Of a stretch of 49,409 nt of DNA, positions 41,222 to 49,409 are shown one piece after another. Origin of the DNA: Candidatus Bipolaricaulota bacterium (GTDB lineage Bacteria; Bipolaricaulota; Bipolaricaulia; M55B111); contig JAGXLB010000005.1 in the NCBI GenBank assembly GCA_018334915.1, positions 1-49,409 of the forward strand. The letters are read 5' to 3'. Position numbers and translations under genes: made by a program. The first letter of the stretch is position 1, and every line of letters begins with the position of its first letter. Under the pieces are notes generated by a model. It made no database searches. It had not been told where the DNA came from and saw only the letters and a program-made list of their open reading frames with translations.

Positions 41222-42247
41222 ATGGATAGCGAAGAAAAAGACAACAGGGGGCCTCTTAGCCAGGAAAAGAAGTCGAGCGACACAGGCCTATCCAACCTGC
41301 GCCCTAAAAAACTGGACGACTTTATAGGACAGACCGAGGTTAAGAAAAGACTATCGATTCTACTTGAGGCTGCTCTAAATCGGGGAGGCTCTGTAGATCA
41401 TACCCTCTTTCACGGTCCTCCTGGACTTGGTAAAACCACTCTTGCCCACATAGTGTCTCACGAAATGGGAGTAAGTATAAAGACAACTTCCGGGCCCGCT
41501 ATCGACAAACCGGGCGACCTCGCCGCCATAGTAAGCAACCTGGCTCCCGGTGATATTCTGTTTATAGACGAAATACACAGGTTGAGACGAAATGTGGAAG
41601 AGGTTCTATATCCGGCTATGGAAGACTTCAAAATCGATATCGTTATAGGGGAAGGCCCAAGTGCTCAATCGATTAGGCTGGACGTTCCTCCGTTTACCCT
41701 TATCGGGGCAACGACGAGAACCGGACTATTAACCTCACCTCTTCGGGACAGGTTTGAAGTAGTCCTTCATCTGGATTTTTACGACGTAGAGGCTATAGAG
41801 CGAATAGTTCTCCGGGGAGCTGAACTATTGGACATAGAAATAAGTGATGGAAAAGGTGGAGCAAACGAAATAGCTAAAAGATCGAGGGGTACCCCAAGAG
41901 TCGCCAACCGGCTTCTAAAGAGAACCCGTGATTACGCGGAGGTAAGGGCGGACGGATATATAGATAGAGAAGTCGCCAGAGAAGCACTGGAAATGCTCGG
42001 AATTGACGACAAGGGGCTGGACAAGCTGGATCGGCGAATTCTATCCACGATAGTTGAAAAGTTCGACGGCGGCCCGGTAGGTCTGGACACTATCTCCGCC
42101 GCGCTGTCCGAACAGAAGGATACTATCTCAGAAGTCTATGAACCCTATCTACTGACAAAAGGTTTCCTGGAACGGACCAGCCAGGGTCGGAAGATCACAA
42201 GCAAGGGCCTGGAACATCTCGGCTACGACGACAACCGCCTTCTGTAA
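41222..42247 (+). CDS. ruvB: Holliday junction branch migration ATPase RuvB
   Basis: 341 residues from ATG 41222, the normal length; TTG 41183 is part of the promoter -35 and is rejected. [12 protein letters not shown], Walker [15 protein letters not shown], Walker [11 protein letters not shown], sensor 1 [19 protein letters not shown] with the Arg finger, and a winged-helix end ([37 protein letters not shown]) are all intact. It drives branch migration with RuvA. ruvA and ruvC are not in the window. It diverges from nrnA. Confidence 0.97.
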   Translation: MDSEEKDNRGPLSQEKKSSDTGLSNLRPKKLDDFIGQTEVKKRLSILLEAALNRGGSVDHTLFHGPPGLGKTTLAHIVSHEMGVSIKTTSGPAIDKPGDLAAIVSNLAPGDILFIDEIHRLRRNVEEVLYPAMEDFKIDIVIGEGPSAQSIRLDVPPFTLIGATTRTGLLTSPLRDRFEVVLHLDFYDVEAIERIVLRGAELLDIEISDGKGGANEIAKRSRGTPRVANRLLKRTRDYAEVRADGYIDREVAREALEMLGIDDKGLDKLDRRILSTIVEKFDGGPVGLDTISAALSEQKDTISEVYEPYLLTKGFLERTSQGRKITSKGLEHLGYDDNRLL

Positions 42248-42322
42248 CCTAACTCAGTTTTTCTCCATTAATTGAAAGCAAGAAGCTATTCATAATTATC
42301 GACTCCATTTTATTCCCTGTAA

Positions 42323-42421
42323 CCTCTTGCCGCTTACCTGGCTGCCGGTTTTGGTCTACTGCTAAGTTTAAAGGGTTAAATCAGTAGCGAGATAAGCGGC
42401 AAGAGGGTATATAAGGATCAG
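42323..42421 (+). repeat. Family B palindromic repeat, copy 2 (upstream of uvrB)
   Basis: The best-formed copy. The outer arms, 42323-42336 and 42393-42406, pair perfectly over 14 bp (CCTCTTGCCGCTTA with its complement). Inside, CTACTG pairs with CAGTAG and TTTAA with TTAAA. It fills the centre of the 240-bp ruvB-uvrB gap and aligns with 44539-44629 in the same orientation. Confidence 0.75.
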
Positions 42422-42449
42422 ACGGTTAAGTACGTCGTCAATTCTCCCG

Positions 42450-42478
42450 CTGACAAACCAACTACAATTGATTAAAAT
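42450..42478 (+). promoter_or_regulatory. Promoter of uvrB, near-leaderless
   Basis: CTGACA (42450-42455), 17-bp spacer, TAAAAT (42473-42478). The -10 ends 9 bases before the uvrB ATG, leaving at most about 3 bases of leader, and no Shine-Dalgarno sequence is present. Confidence 0.55.
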
Positions 42479-42487
42479 TTAACAGTT

Positions 42488-44473
42488 ATGAGTGAAGAAT
42501 TCGTTCTAAAAACCGAGAAAGAACCAAAAGGCGACCAGCCTAAGGCAATCGAAGAGCTAACCGAGGGATTGAGGGACGGATTAACCCATCAGACCCTCCT
42601 CGGTGCCACCGGAACTGGTAAGACCTTTACAATGGCAAACGTAATTGAAAATGTTCAAAAACCAACGCTGGTCATAGCCCACAACAAAACGCTTACCGCC
42701 CAGCTCTGGAACGAATTCAACGAATTATTTCCCGACAACGCCGTCCACTATTTTGTATCTTACTACGATTACTATCAGCCCGAAGCATACGTTCCCGAAA
42801 CTGACACCTACATTGAAAAAGATTCGTCCATTAACGACGAGATAGATCGACTCCGCCACAAGGCGACCTCAGCCCTGTTCGAACGCGACGACGTCATCAT
42901 TGTAGCCAGCGTTTCCTGTATTTACGGACTCGGTTCTCCCGACACGTATTCGGACATGGCCAGGCCACTAACCCTGGACAGTCATCTGGAAAGGGATCAT
43001 TTGTTGAGAAACCTGGTTCGGCTCCAGTACAAGCGGAACGACCTGAACCCGGAACGGGGAACATTCCGGGTAAGGGGTGATACAGTAGAAATAGTACCTA
43101 TTTACGGGGAAGAAGTGGTGCGAGTAGAGTTTTTCGGTGACACGATTGATAGGATAAGACTGATAGATAACATAACCGGGAGGACGCTTGAGGAAAAGGA
43201 TGAAATAGTAATTTATCCCGCAACGCACTTTATTACTTCCCGGTCAAAACTGAACGAAGCCATCGAGAATATCGAGGAAGAGTTAGAGGAGAGACTCGAA
43301 AAGCTACGAGAACGGGGAAAACTGCTGGAAGCCCAGAGACTCGAGAACCAGACTCGTTACGACCTGGAAATGATGGAAGAACTTGGGTATTGTAAAGGAA
43401 TCGAAAACTATTCCAGGCACCTGACCAATCGGGATCCTGGCGAACCGCCTTATACGTTGATAGATTACTTTCCTGACGACTTTCTGATCTTCGTTGACGA
43501 ATCTCACCAGACGATTCCCCAGCTAGGGGGCATGTACAACGGTGACAGATCGAGAAAAGAAACTCTGGTAGAACACGGTTACAGGTTACCTTCTGCTCTC
43601 GACAATCGTCCACTTAAATTCGAGGAGTTCGAAGACAGGATCAACCAAATCATCTATACCTCGGCTACTCCCGGTCCTTACGAATACGAAAATAGCGAAA
43701 AGGTCGTAGAACAGATAATCAGACCTACCGGGCTAGTTGACCCAGAAGTGGAGGTCCGACCGATAGAAAACCAGGTAGACGATCTGTTAAGCGAGATAAA
43801 TGAGGTCACCAGTAGAAACGAGAGAGTTCTGGTAACCACATTAACGAAGAAGCTTGCCGAGGAACTTTCGGACTACTTCCTCGAAGTTGGAGTGAAGGCA
43901 CGATACCTCCACTCGGAAATTGATACGATAGATCGGGTTAAAATACTAAGAGAACTCCGTCAGGGAGAATTCAACGTGCTGGTAGGAATAAATCTCCTCA
44001 GGGAGGGCCTGGACTTACCGGAAGCTTCGCTGGTGGCAATATTGGACGCCGATAAAGAGGGTTTTCTACGCTCGGATACATCCCTCATCCAGACAATGGG
44101 GAGGGCGGCAAGGAACGTGAGGGGAAAAGTCATTCTCTATGCCGATAAGATGACGGATTCTATGAAGAGGGCAATAGACGAAACAAACCGGAGACGGAAA
44201 ATCCAAAAAGAGTATAATGAAGAACACGATATTGAACCAGAAACTATAAAGAAAGAAATCACTGATATTGCCCAGCTTATAGAGCCAGAGTCTTCTCAGG
44301 ACATTCAGGTGCCGGATGAGGAGGAATTGGAAGAGATGGACGAAAGCGAAGTCCTGATGATTGTGGAAAAACTCGAGAAGTCGATGGAGGAGGCTGCCGA
44401 GAGATTAGAGTTCGAAAAGGCCGCAGCCTATCGTGACGAGATCGAGGAATTAAGAGAAACAATGGCAGCTTAA
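42488..44473 (+). CDS. uvrB: UvrABC excinuclease subunit B
   Basis: 661 residues. [14 protein letters not shown] (Walker A), the damage-probing beta-hairpin [36 protein letters not shown] (DEAD-type box), TSATPGPYE, helicase motifs V-VI ([39 protein letters not shown]) and a C-terminal UVR domain ([27 protein letters not shown]) are all intact. It loads onto damaged DNA with UvrA and recruits UvrC. uvrA and uvrC are not in the window. Family B repeats flank the gene on both sides. Confidence 0.98.
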   Translation: MSEEFVLKTEKEPKGDQPKAIEELTEGLRDGLTHQTLLGATGTGKTFTMANVIENVQKPTLVIAHNKTLTAQLWNEFNELFPDNAVHYFVSYYDYYQPEAYVPETDTYIEKDSSINDEIDRLRHKATSALFERDDVIIVASVSCIYGLGSPDTYSDMARPLTLDSHLERDHLLRNLVRLQYKRNDLNPERGTFRVRGDTVEIVPIYGEEVVRVEFFGDTIDRIRLIDNITGRTLEEKDEIVIYPATHFITSRSKLNEAIENIEEELEERLEKLRERGKLLEAQRLENQTRYDLEMMEELGYCKGIENYSRHLTNRDPGEPPYTLIDYFPDDFLIFVDESHQTIPQLGGMYNGDRSRKETLVEHGYRLPSALDNRPLKFEEFEDRINQIIYTSATPGPYEYENSEKVVEQIIRPTGLVDPEVEVRPIENQVDDLLSEINEVTSRNERVLVTTLTKKLAEELSDYFLEVGVKARYLHSEIDTIDRVKILRELRQGEFNVLVGINLLREGLDLPEASLVAILDADKEGFLRSDTSLIQTMGRAARNVRGKVILYADKMTDSMKRAIDETNRRRKIQKEYNEEHDIEPETIKKEITDIAQLIEPESSQDIQVPDEEELEEMDESEVLMIVEKLEKSMEEAAERLEFEKAAAYRDEIEELRETMAA

Positions 44474-44538
44474 ACCAGGTTAAACAAAGTACTGCCGTCC
44501 AGCTCTAAGGTCTTTCCAAGATTTTACTTTTTTCAGCC

Positions 44539-44629
44539 CTCCCCTCTTGCCTAGCTGCTGGATTTTATCTACTACTGAGTTTCTTGAGAGAGTTACCAGT
44601 CGAGGGGAAGAGGGCAGGTGAGGACTGGA
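44539..44629 (+). repeat. Family B palindromic repeat, copy 3 (downstream of uvrB)
   Basis: Arms 44539-44552 and 44606-44619 pair in 12 of 14 positions. It shares with copy 2 the blocks CCTCTTGCC, GCTGC, TCTACT, CT-AGTTT, TTA, CAGT, GAG and AAGAGGG in order. It occupies the uvrB-gltX gap, 66 bp after the uvrB stop, and has no T-run, so a simple terminator role is not obvious. Confidence 0.7.
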
Positions 44630-44751
44630 TAACGAGGCATAGCTATAATGAATATATTTGAGTTTTAATTTGCACTTTACCGCTTCGTCTCTATAATATG
44701 TAAGATAGTTTTATATATAGTTCCCAGAAAAATAGCTGGAGGGAAATATTT

Positions 44752-46188
44752 GTGAAAACAGAAAGAGTTCGGTTTGCTCCTTCGCCAACGGGGTGGCTCC
44801 ACGTCGGAGGAGCAAGGACAGCACTTTTTAACTGGTTATATGCCAAGAAACATGACGGCAAGTTGATCCTTCGAATAGAGGACACCGACCTGGATAGGTC
44901 CAGTGAAAAGTACACCGAGAGCATTAAGGAAGACCTCAAGTGGTTGGGAATTGTCTGGGACGAGTTCTATAAACAATCCGACAGGCTGGAAATCTACGAG
45001 CGATACGCCCGGAGGCTGGTTCATGAGGAAAAGGCCTATCACTGCTTCTGCACGGAAGAAGAACTAGAAGAAAGACGGCAACGAGCCCTGGACGGGGGCC
45101 GGCCACCAGTATACGACGGAAGATGCCGGAACTTATCGGAGGAAGAGAAACAGCAATACCGCGAAGAAGGCCGAGAATCCGTCATCAGGTTCAAGCTGCC
45201 CGAACAACAACCTAACGTAGTTGTACCTGACAGGATAAAAGGAGACGTCGAATTCGAAAGCCTTACCACCGGAGATTTCGTAATTCTCAAATCTGACGGC
45301 ACCCCGAGCTACAACTTCGCCTGTGTCCTGGACGATCACTTAATGGAGATAAGCTTTACGATGAGGGCAGAAGATCACCTAACTAACACGGCAAAACAGA
45401 TGCTGCTTTACGAGGCCCTTGACTTCAACCAGCCCCAGTTCGGCCATCTATCGATGCTTCTTGGTCCTGATAAGTCCAAATTGAGCAAACGCAGCGGAGC
45501 CACTTCGGTAAAAGACTTCAGAAAGAACGGTTATCTTCCCGAGGCACTCGTAAATCACCTGGCCCAGCTGGGCTGGTCTTCCAAGGACAACCAGGAAATA
45601 TTTTCAGTGTCGGAACTTACCAAAAAATTCTCCCTCGATAACATAATCGATAGTTCCCAGGTATTTGACAGGGACAAGCTGGACTGGTTCAACAACCAGT
45701 ACATAAAAAGGGCGGAGCTGGACCGGCTGGTCGATATATCGGCGCCGTTTTTACAGCAGGGAGATTACATCGAAGAAGATCTCAAAGAAGACGAACGAGA
45801 AACCCTGAAGAAAGTTCTAGACCTTATAAGGCCCTCTCTCGATAAATTAACCGATCTCAAAGATCACGAAGACATCGAAATATTTTACGGATCGCTCGAG
45901 TTGAATGCTGAGGCAGAAGAGGTTTTGAACTGGAAAAGTTCTCCAGCCGTTCTCCGAGAACTTGAAGAGAAATTTTCCACCAGAGAGTCCCTATCTCCGG
46001 ACGAAGTTTCGACGATAGTAAAAGAGGTCAAAGAGGGGCTGGAAGTTGAATACAAAGAAGTTTACAAACCGTTGCGTGCCGCGGTTACAGGCAAGATATC
46101 CGGACCAGAGATCAAGGAAGTCCTTAGCATTTTGGGTCCGGAAGTTACTTGTGGCCGGTTAAACTCGGCATTGGAAAGTCGGAGTTAA
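44752..46188 (+). CDS. gltX: Glutamyl-tRNA synthetase
   Basis: 478 residues from GTG 44752 with GGAGGG upstream. RFAPSPTGWLHVGGARTALFNWLYA (HIGH region), YHCFCTEEEL ... RCR (a Cys set likely binding zinc), FVILKSDGTPSYNFACVLDDHLM, ITHxIRAEDHL-type TMRAEDHLTNTAKQ, and KLSKRSGATSV (KMSKS). The C-terminal anticodon-binding domain ends in LSILGPEVTCGRL. It charges tRNA-Glu; whether it also charges tRNA-Gln depends on gatCAB or glnS genes not seen here. Confidence 0.97.
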   Translation: MKTERVRFAPSPTGWLHVGGARTALFNWLYAKKHDGKLILRIEDTDLDRSSEKYTESIKEDLKWLGIVWDEFYKQSDRLEIYERYARRLVHEEKAYHCFCTEEELEERRQRALDGGRPPVYDGRCRNLSEEEKQQYREEGRESVIRFKLPEQQPNVVVPDRIKGDVEFESLTTGDFVILKSDGTPSYNFACVLDDHLMEISFTMRAEDHLTNTAKQMLLYEALDFNQPQFGHLSMLLGPDKSKLSKRSGATSVKDFRKNGYLPEALVNHLAQLGWSSKDNQEIFSVSELTKKFSLDNIIDSSQVFDRDKLDWFNNQYIKRAELDRLVDISAPFLQQGDYIEEDLKEDERETLKKVLDLIRPSLDKLTDLKDHEDIEIFYGSLELNAEAEEVLNWKSSPAVLRELEEKFSTRESLSPDEVSTIVKEVKEGLEVEYKEVYKPLRAAVTGKISGPEIKEVLSILGPEVTCGRLNSALESRS

Positions 46189-46282
46189 AAAGAATCACAG
46201 AATGAATCGCCAGAACGAAAAGATTCACCGGTAAAAAAATTTAACACGAACCAAATTCAAGTTAAACGGAGGAGATTTATTG

Positions 46283-48490
46283 ATGCTATCGTCTTACAAT
46301 TTGAGCCTGATACCAGGGATTGTTTCTGCCCTGGGTCTTGTCCTAGCCTGGTATCTGGTCCGATACGTCACCAAGCAGGATCAGGGAACCGAAGAAATGA
46401 AAGACCTACAGGGATATATCCGCGAGGGTGCTTGGACTTTTATGAGCGAGGAGGTCAGGGTCTTTGCCGTAGTAATGTTAGTGATAGCTGGCCTTTTGTG
46501 GGGTCTTTTCTACTGGGAAGTGGCAATCTCGTTCATTATTGGAGCCATCCTCTCTATGACCGCTGCTTTCATCGGAATGAACTCTGCTACTTTATCCAAC
46601 GGGAGGACGACCAACGCGGCCAGGAGCAATTTCCGAAAAGCCCTCAACATTGCAATTTCAGGTGGGGCAGTAATGGGTCTAGCGGTGGCCGGACTGGCTC
46701 TGGGAGGACTGGTCCTGGTTGTTACTATTTTTAGAGGATCTTTTAATCCCGCGACGCTCCACATTCAGACTAAGTCTATACCTGTCATAAGCCAGTTACT
46801 CGAACGGGACTTAAATCTGATTAAAGGAGCTCTCATTGTCAGTGCTTACTCAATGGGTGCGTCTCTCGTTGCACTGTTCGACCGTGTCGGTGGTGGAATT
46901 TATACTAAGGCGGCTGACATGGGAGCCGATCTTGTCGGAAAAGTGGAACAGGGATTGCCAGAAGATGACCCGCGTAATCCTGCCTCTGTGGCTGATAACG
47001 TAGGAGATAACGTAGGAGACGTTGGAGGACTGGGAGCCGACCTACTCGAATCGTTTATCGGGTCGATAATTTCCGTAATAGTTATCATGCTCTACGTATT
47101 CGTCGGTCAGGGAGTTGAGGGTACCGTAGCTCCATCGCTCCAAAAAATGCTAGAAAGCATCGGACTCAGCGTCGGCCTGACTACGTCGCAGTTCTGGTGG
47201 TCTATCTTTACCCCTATGCTGATAGTCGCCGCGGGAATATTTTCCAGTATCCTTGGAGTCCAGTACATCAGGATGAGCAAAAGAAAAGAAGGTATGCAGA
47301 CTACCCTGATGAACGGAACTAGAATTTCCGCCCTGCTGACGGCCGTATTTGCATTCGTCATTATTCGGTTCTCTCCAATGAACTTCGCCCCGTTCTGGTC
47401 CGTCCTAACCGGAGCACTGGTAGGAATAATAATCGGTTATATTTCCGAGTACTACACTTCAGCCGAATACAACCCGGTACAGCGAATAGCTGAAATGAAC
47501 GACTCAGGAACGGCAGTCGGAATTACTTCCGGAATGGCAGTGGGCATGCTTAGCACATTCATTCCGGCTCTTGCCATAGCACTGGCCGTCATGATAACTT
47601 ACTGGCTCGCCGGGTTGATGGGTGTAGCATATGGCGCACTCGGTATGCTATCTTTCGTCGCCATAACGGTATCCGTAGACACTTACGGACCGATAGCGGA
47701 TAATGCAGGCGGCATTGCCGAAGGAGCCGGGCTGGACGAAAGCGTAAGAGAAAGGACGGACAAACTAGACTCTATCGGAAACACGACAGCAGCAATAGGA
47801 AAGGGTTTTGCAATTGGATCCGCGGCATTTTCTGCTCTGGCACTGATCGCGGCATATATGTGGTCTGCCATTGGCAGCGCGGAAGCCGTTAAAGTACCAA
47901 CGATCGAAATACTTTCATCGGAACCGGGCATAGGTGGATCCGTGGTGGCCGCCTTATTCCTGGGCGCCATGATCCCCTACGTGTTCTCTTCCCTGTTGAT
48001 AAGGGGAGTCAGCGATACGGCAGGAACCATGGTTCAGGAAGTAAGACGCCAGTTCGAGGAAATGCCCGGAATACTCAAGGGAGAAACAAAACCGGACTAC
48101 AACAAATGTATATCGATAACGTCCGCCGGAGGACTCCGGAGGATGGTCGTTCCGTCCTTACTGGCGGTATTCATGCCGATAATTGTCGGCCTGGTACTGG
48201 GAAGATTGGCTCTGGCCGGTTTTCTGATCGGTGCCTTATTATCTTGTCTCCAGCTGGCAATTTATTGTGCCAACACCGGTGGCGCTCTGGACAACGCAAA
48301 GAAGTACATAGAAGAAGGGAACTTCGGCGGCAAGAATTCAGAAGCTCACGACGCAAGCGTAGTAGGTGATACGGTCGGAGATCCACTCAAAGATACCGTC
48401 GGGCCTTCGCTGGATATTCTGGCAAAGTTGATGTCGGTCGTTTCTATACTCTTTGCTTCCCTGTTCCCCGTATATCCAATTATCTTCTAA
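46283..48490 (+). CDS. hppA: Membrane-bound ion-pumping pyrophosphatase
   Basis: 735 residues from ATG 46283, 9 bases after GGAGG. About 16 membrane helices. The pyrophosphate site GGGIYTKAADMGADLVGKVEQGLPEDDPRNPASVADNVGDNVGDVGGLGADLLES, a second acidic site PIADNAGGIAEG, and the late NTGGALDNAKKYIEEG and GDTVGDPLKDTVGPS are intact. GNTTAAIGKGFAIGSAA has Ala and Gly where K+-independent enzymes have Lys and Thr, so it is the K+-dependent type; H+ versus Na+ pumping cannot be decided. It uses PPi from biosynthesis, including aminoacyl-tRNA synthesis, to energise the inner membrane. Confidence 0.97.
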   Translation: MLSSYNLSLIPGIVSALGLVLAWYLVRYVTKQDQGTEEMKDLQGYIREGAWTFMSEEVRVFAVVMLVIAGLLWGLFYWEVAISFIIGAILSMTAAFIGMNSATLSNGRTTNAARSNFRKALNIAISGGAVMGLAVAGLALGGLVLVVTIFRGSFNPATLHIQTKSIPVISQLLERDLNLIKGALIVSAYSMGASLVALFDRVGGGIYTKAADMGADLVGKVEQGLPEDDPRNPASVADNVGDNVGDVGGLGADLLESFIGSIISVIVIMLYVFVGQGVEGTVAPSLQKMLESIGLSVGLTTSQFWWSIFTPMLIVAAGIFSSILGVQYIRMSKRKEGMQTTLMNGTRISALLTAVFAFVIIRFSPMNFAPFWSVLTGALVGIIIGYISEYYTSAEYNPVQRIAEMNDSGTAVGITSGMAVGMLSTFIPALAIALAVMITYWLAGLMGVAYGALGMLSFVAITVSVDTYGPIADNAGGIAEGAGLDESVRERTDKLDSIGNTTAAIGKGFAIGSAAFSALALIAAYMWSAIGSAEAVKVPTIEILSSEPGIGGSVVAALFLGAMIPYVFSSLLIRGVSDTAGTMVQEVRRQFEEMPGILKGETKPDYNKCISITSAGGLRRMVVPSLLAVFMPIIVGLVLGRLALAGFLIGALLSCLQLAIYCANTGGALDNAKKYIEEGNFGGKNSEAHDASVVGDTVGDPLKDTVGPSLDILAKLMSVVSILFASLFPVYPIIF

Positions 48491-48517
48491 CGAGGCACTT
48501 AAACTTGAACTCACTAC

Positions 48518-48555
48518 GGGAGTCCGGAAAGATTCCGGACTCCCTTTTTTCTTTT
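48518..48555 (+). terminator. Intrinsic terminator of hppA
   Basis: GGGAGTCCGGAA (48518-48529) pairs perfectly with TTCCGGACTCCC (48533-48544) around a 3-base loop, followed by TTTTTTCTTTT. It is a textbook Rho-independent terminator 28 bp after the hppA stop. Confidence 0.93.
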
Positions 48556-48650
48556 GGACTCAGTTCTTTCGCCCCCGTCGTACATCGTTCTTTCGAGTTC
48601 ATGAGCTGGTTAAAACACTGAAACTTAGAACACACCAGAGGAGGTAATCA

Positions 48651-49097
48651 GTGGCTACTTTCGACTGGTCAAGGGAAGACAACCGCTGTTTCGGTTGTGG
48701 CGACAATCCAATAGGACTGGAACTTGATTTTACTCGCGAAGATGACTGGATAGTTGCCAGAACGAAACTGAGGAATCTCTACCAGGGGTTTAAAAATAGT
48801 GCACACGGGGGAATAATCGCAACGTTGCTCGACGAAGCTTCCGCGTGGGCGGCAATGGCGAAAACGGGCCGGGTATCTCCGAGCTATGAGTTAGAGTGTA
48901 AATTCCTCCAGCCCGTCCCCCTGGAAGAAGAGATTACGGTCAGAGCAAAGGTAATAGAGAGAAAACACGGGATCGCAAAGACAAAAGCGGAAGTTCGGGA
49001 TAAAGATGACCAAGTTCTGGCAAAAGCCGAAATTACCTGTCGTGTCCTGGACGAGAAAATGGACGGAATCCAAGGCGAATTGACCCGAGACCAATAA
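48651..49097 (+). CDS. PaaI-type hotdog thioesterase
   Basis: 148 residues from GTG 48651, 6 bases after GAGGAGGT. CFGCGDNPIGLELDF at the N-terminus is the usual C-x-G-C opening of this branch, and NSAHGGIIATLLDEASAWAA carries the hotdog helix with the catalytic HGG(x)ITxLxDE pattern. The last strands (ELECKFLQPVPLEEEITVRAKVIERKHGIAKTKAEVRD) complete the fold. It hydrolyses an acyl-CoA thioester; the acyl group is not known. It stands alone between the hppA terminator and a family A element. Confidence 0.88.
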   Translation: MATFDWSREDNRCFGCGDNPIGLELDFTREDDWIVARTKLRNLYQGFKNSAHGGIIATLLDEASAWAAMAKTGRVSPSYELECKFLQPVPLEEEITVRAKVIERKHGIAKTKAEVRDKDDQVLAKAEITCRVLDEKMDGIQGELTRDQ

Positions 49098-49122
49098 TAC
49101 TCGTTAAAACCCCCACCATCGT

Positions 49123-49372
49123 GTCAAGAACCCCGCCCCAAGGGACGGGGTTTGTAGAAAAGCAGTCTTAACTAATATTTTTGGTCTTTTACAAAAGAAG
49201 ACTCAGCAGTCAATCGAGGACATGATCCTTGAAAAAGGATACAGGCAATTTAAACGTTGACCTCGCATTCTGGTAAAAATAAAGGAAACGGGCTCGATTG
49301 ACTGCTGGACAAAAACCAGCCGATTCCTCCCCAGGGCAAGCCCTGGGGCTTCCTCGGCAAGTTTTGGTGAAA
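49123..49372 (+). repeat. Family A structured element, copy 3
   Basis: Fills most of the 312 bp after the thioesterase gene. GTCAAGAA (49123-49130), P1 (49131-49139 with 49142-49150), P2 (TTGTAGAAAAG with CTTTTACAA), P3 (49204-49218 with 49293-49307, 15 perfect pairs), an inner ATCCTT-GAAA-AAGGAT hairpin, and P4. Bases 49314-49372 are identical to 7759-7817. No reading frame fits. Confidence 0.8.
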
Positions 49373-49409
49373 GCGAATCTTAATTTACAAACCTTGAATT
49401 CAGTTTTTT

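Noticed and set aside
42450-42487. LexA box at uvrB, ruvB or dinB
   Set aside because: None of these upstream regions contains the ACTAAAC-N4-GTTTAGT palindrome seen at lexA.
44539-44629. Family B repeats as ordinary intrinsic terminators
   Set aside because: Long stems but no T-run on either strand; true terminators in this window (35367-35393, 48518-48555) do have T-runs.
7553-49372. CRISPR array explanation for the repeated intergenic elements
   Set aside because: The copies are about 250 bp, dispersed by tens of kilobases, and lack short regular repeats with spacers.

Overview
The window looks like a chromosomal segment of an uncultured, probably anaerobic bacterium. The proteins are rich in Glu and Asp with many Lys/Arg patches, starts are a mix of ATG, GTG and TTG, and most genes have strong GGAGG-type ribosome binding sites. 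The gene content is ordinary bacterial housekeeping with a few markers of deep-branching anaerobes: a K+-dependent-type membrane pyrophosphatase, an archaeal-type phosphoglycerate mutase, SufS/SufU, an NrnA-type nanoRNase, FdhD and NifX-type proteins. A periplasmic PEGA protein ending in an apparent beta-barrel suggests two membranes. I cannot assign a phylum; a halophilic or thermophilic candidate phylum is only an inference from composition.

Layout. 1-4360: a partial DUF1624-like membrane protein (minus), a ferritin-like protein, then a module of HEAT-repeat membrane protein, processive GT2 glycosyltransferase and secreted GH16-like protein that looks like exopolysaccharide synthesis and trimming. 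4361-8035: DNA damage genes (dinB with a small partner, lexA with a clear LexA box) and tRNA-Ser(GCT). 8202-18012: yidD, then a co-directional minus-strand translation cluster metG-rplU-rpmA-obgE-nadD-infC-rpmI-rplT-glyQ-glyS, preceded by fdhD. 18136-30767: PEGA/DUF4384 protein, a PAS-GAF-GAF-GGDEF diguanylate cyclase, folB with a pteridine-reductase-like SDR, two FAD disulfide-type reductases, sufS-sufU, a ZIP transporter, a CysQ-like phosphatase and a NifX-type protein. 30790-41036: aminotransferase, DUF501, apgM, lpdA with an AhpD-like gene, a DRG/Obg-like GTPase, cca, an orphan gene, ribF and nrnA. 41222-49097: ruvB, uvrB, gltX, hppA and a PaaI-type thioesterase.

The most interesting content is non-coding. 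Three dispersed copies of a roughly 250-265 bp element (called family A here: 7553-7817, 26706-26967, 49123-49372) share the same nested stems. One 15-bp long-range stem carries compensatory base changes between copies, so this is either a structured RNA or a non-autonomous IS200/IS605-like element. A second family (family B, about 90-100 bp, imperfect palindrome) occurs on both sides of uvrB and twice, once in degraded form, after the polysaccharide module. In addition ruvB and uvrB both appear to be leaderless, infC appears to start at ATC, and lexA has a textbook autoregulatory palindrome. No CRISPR array, prophage, rRNA or intact transposase gene is present.
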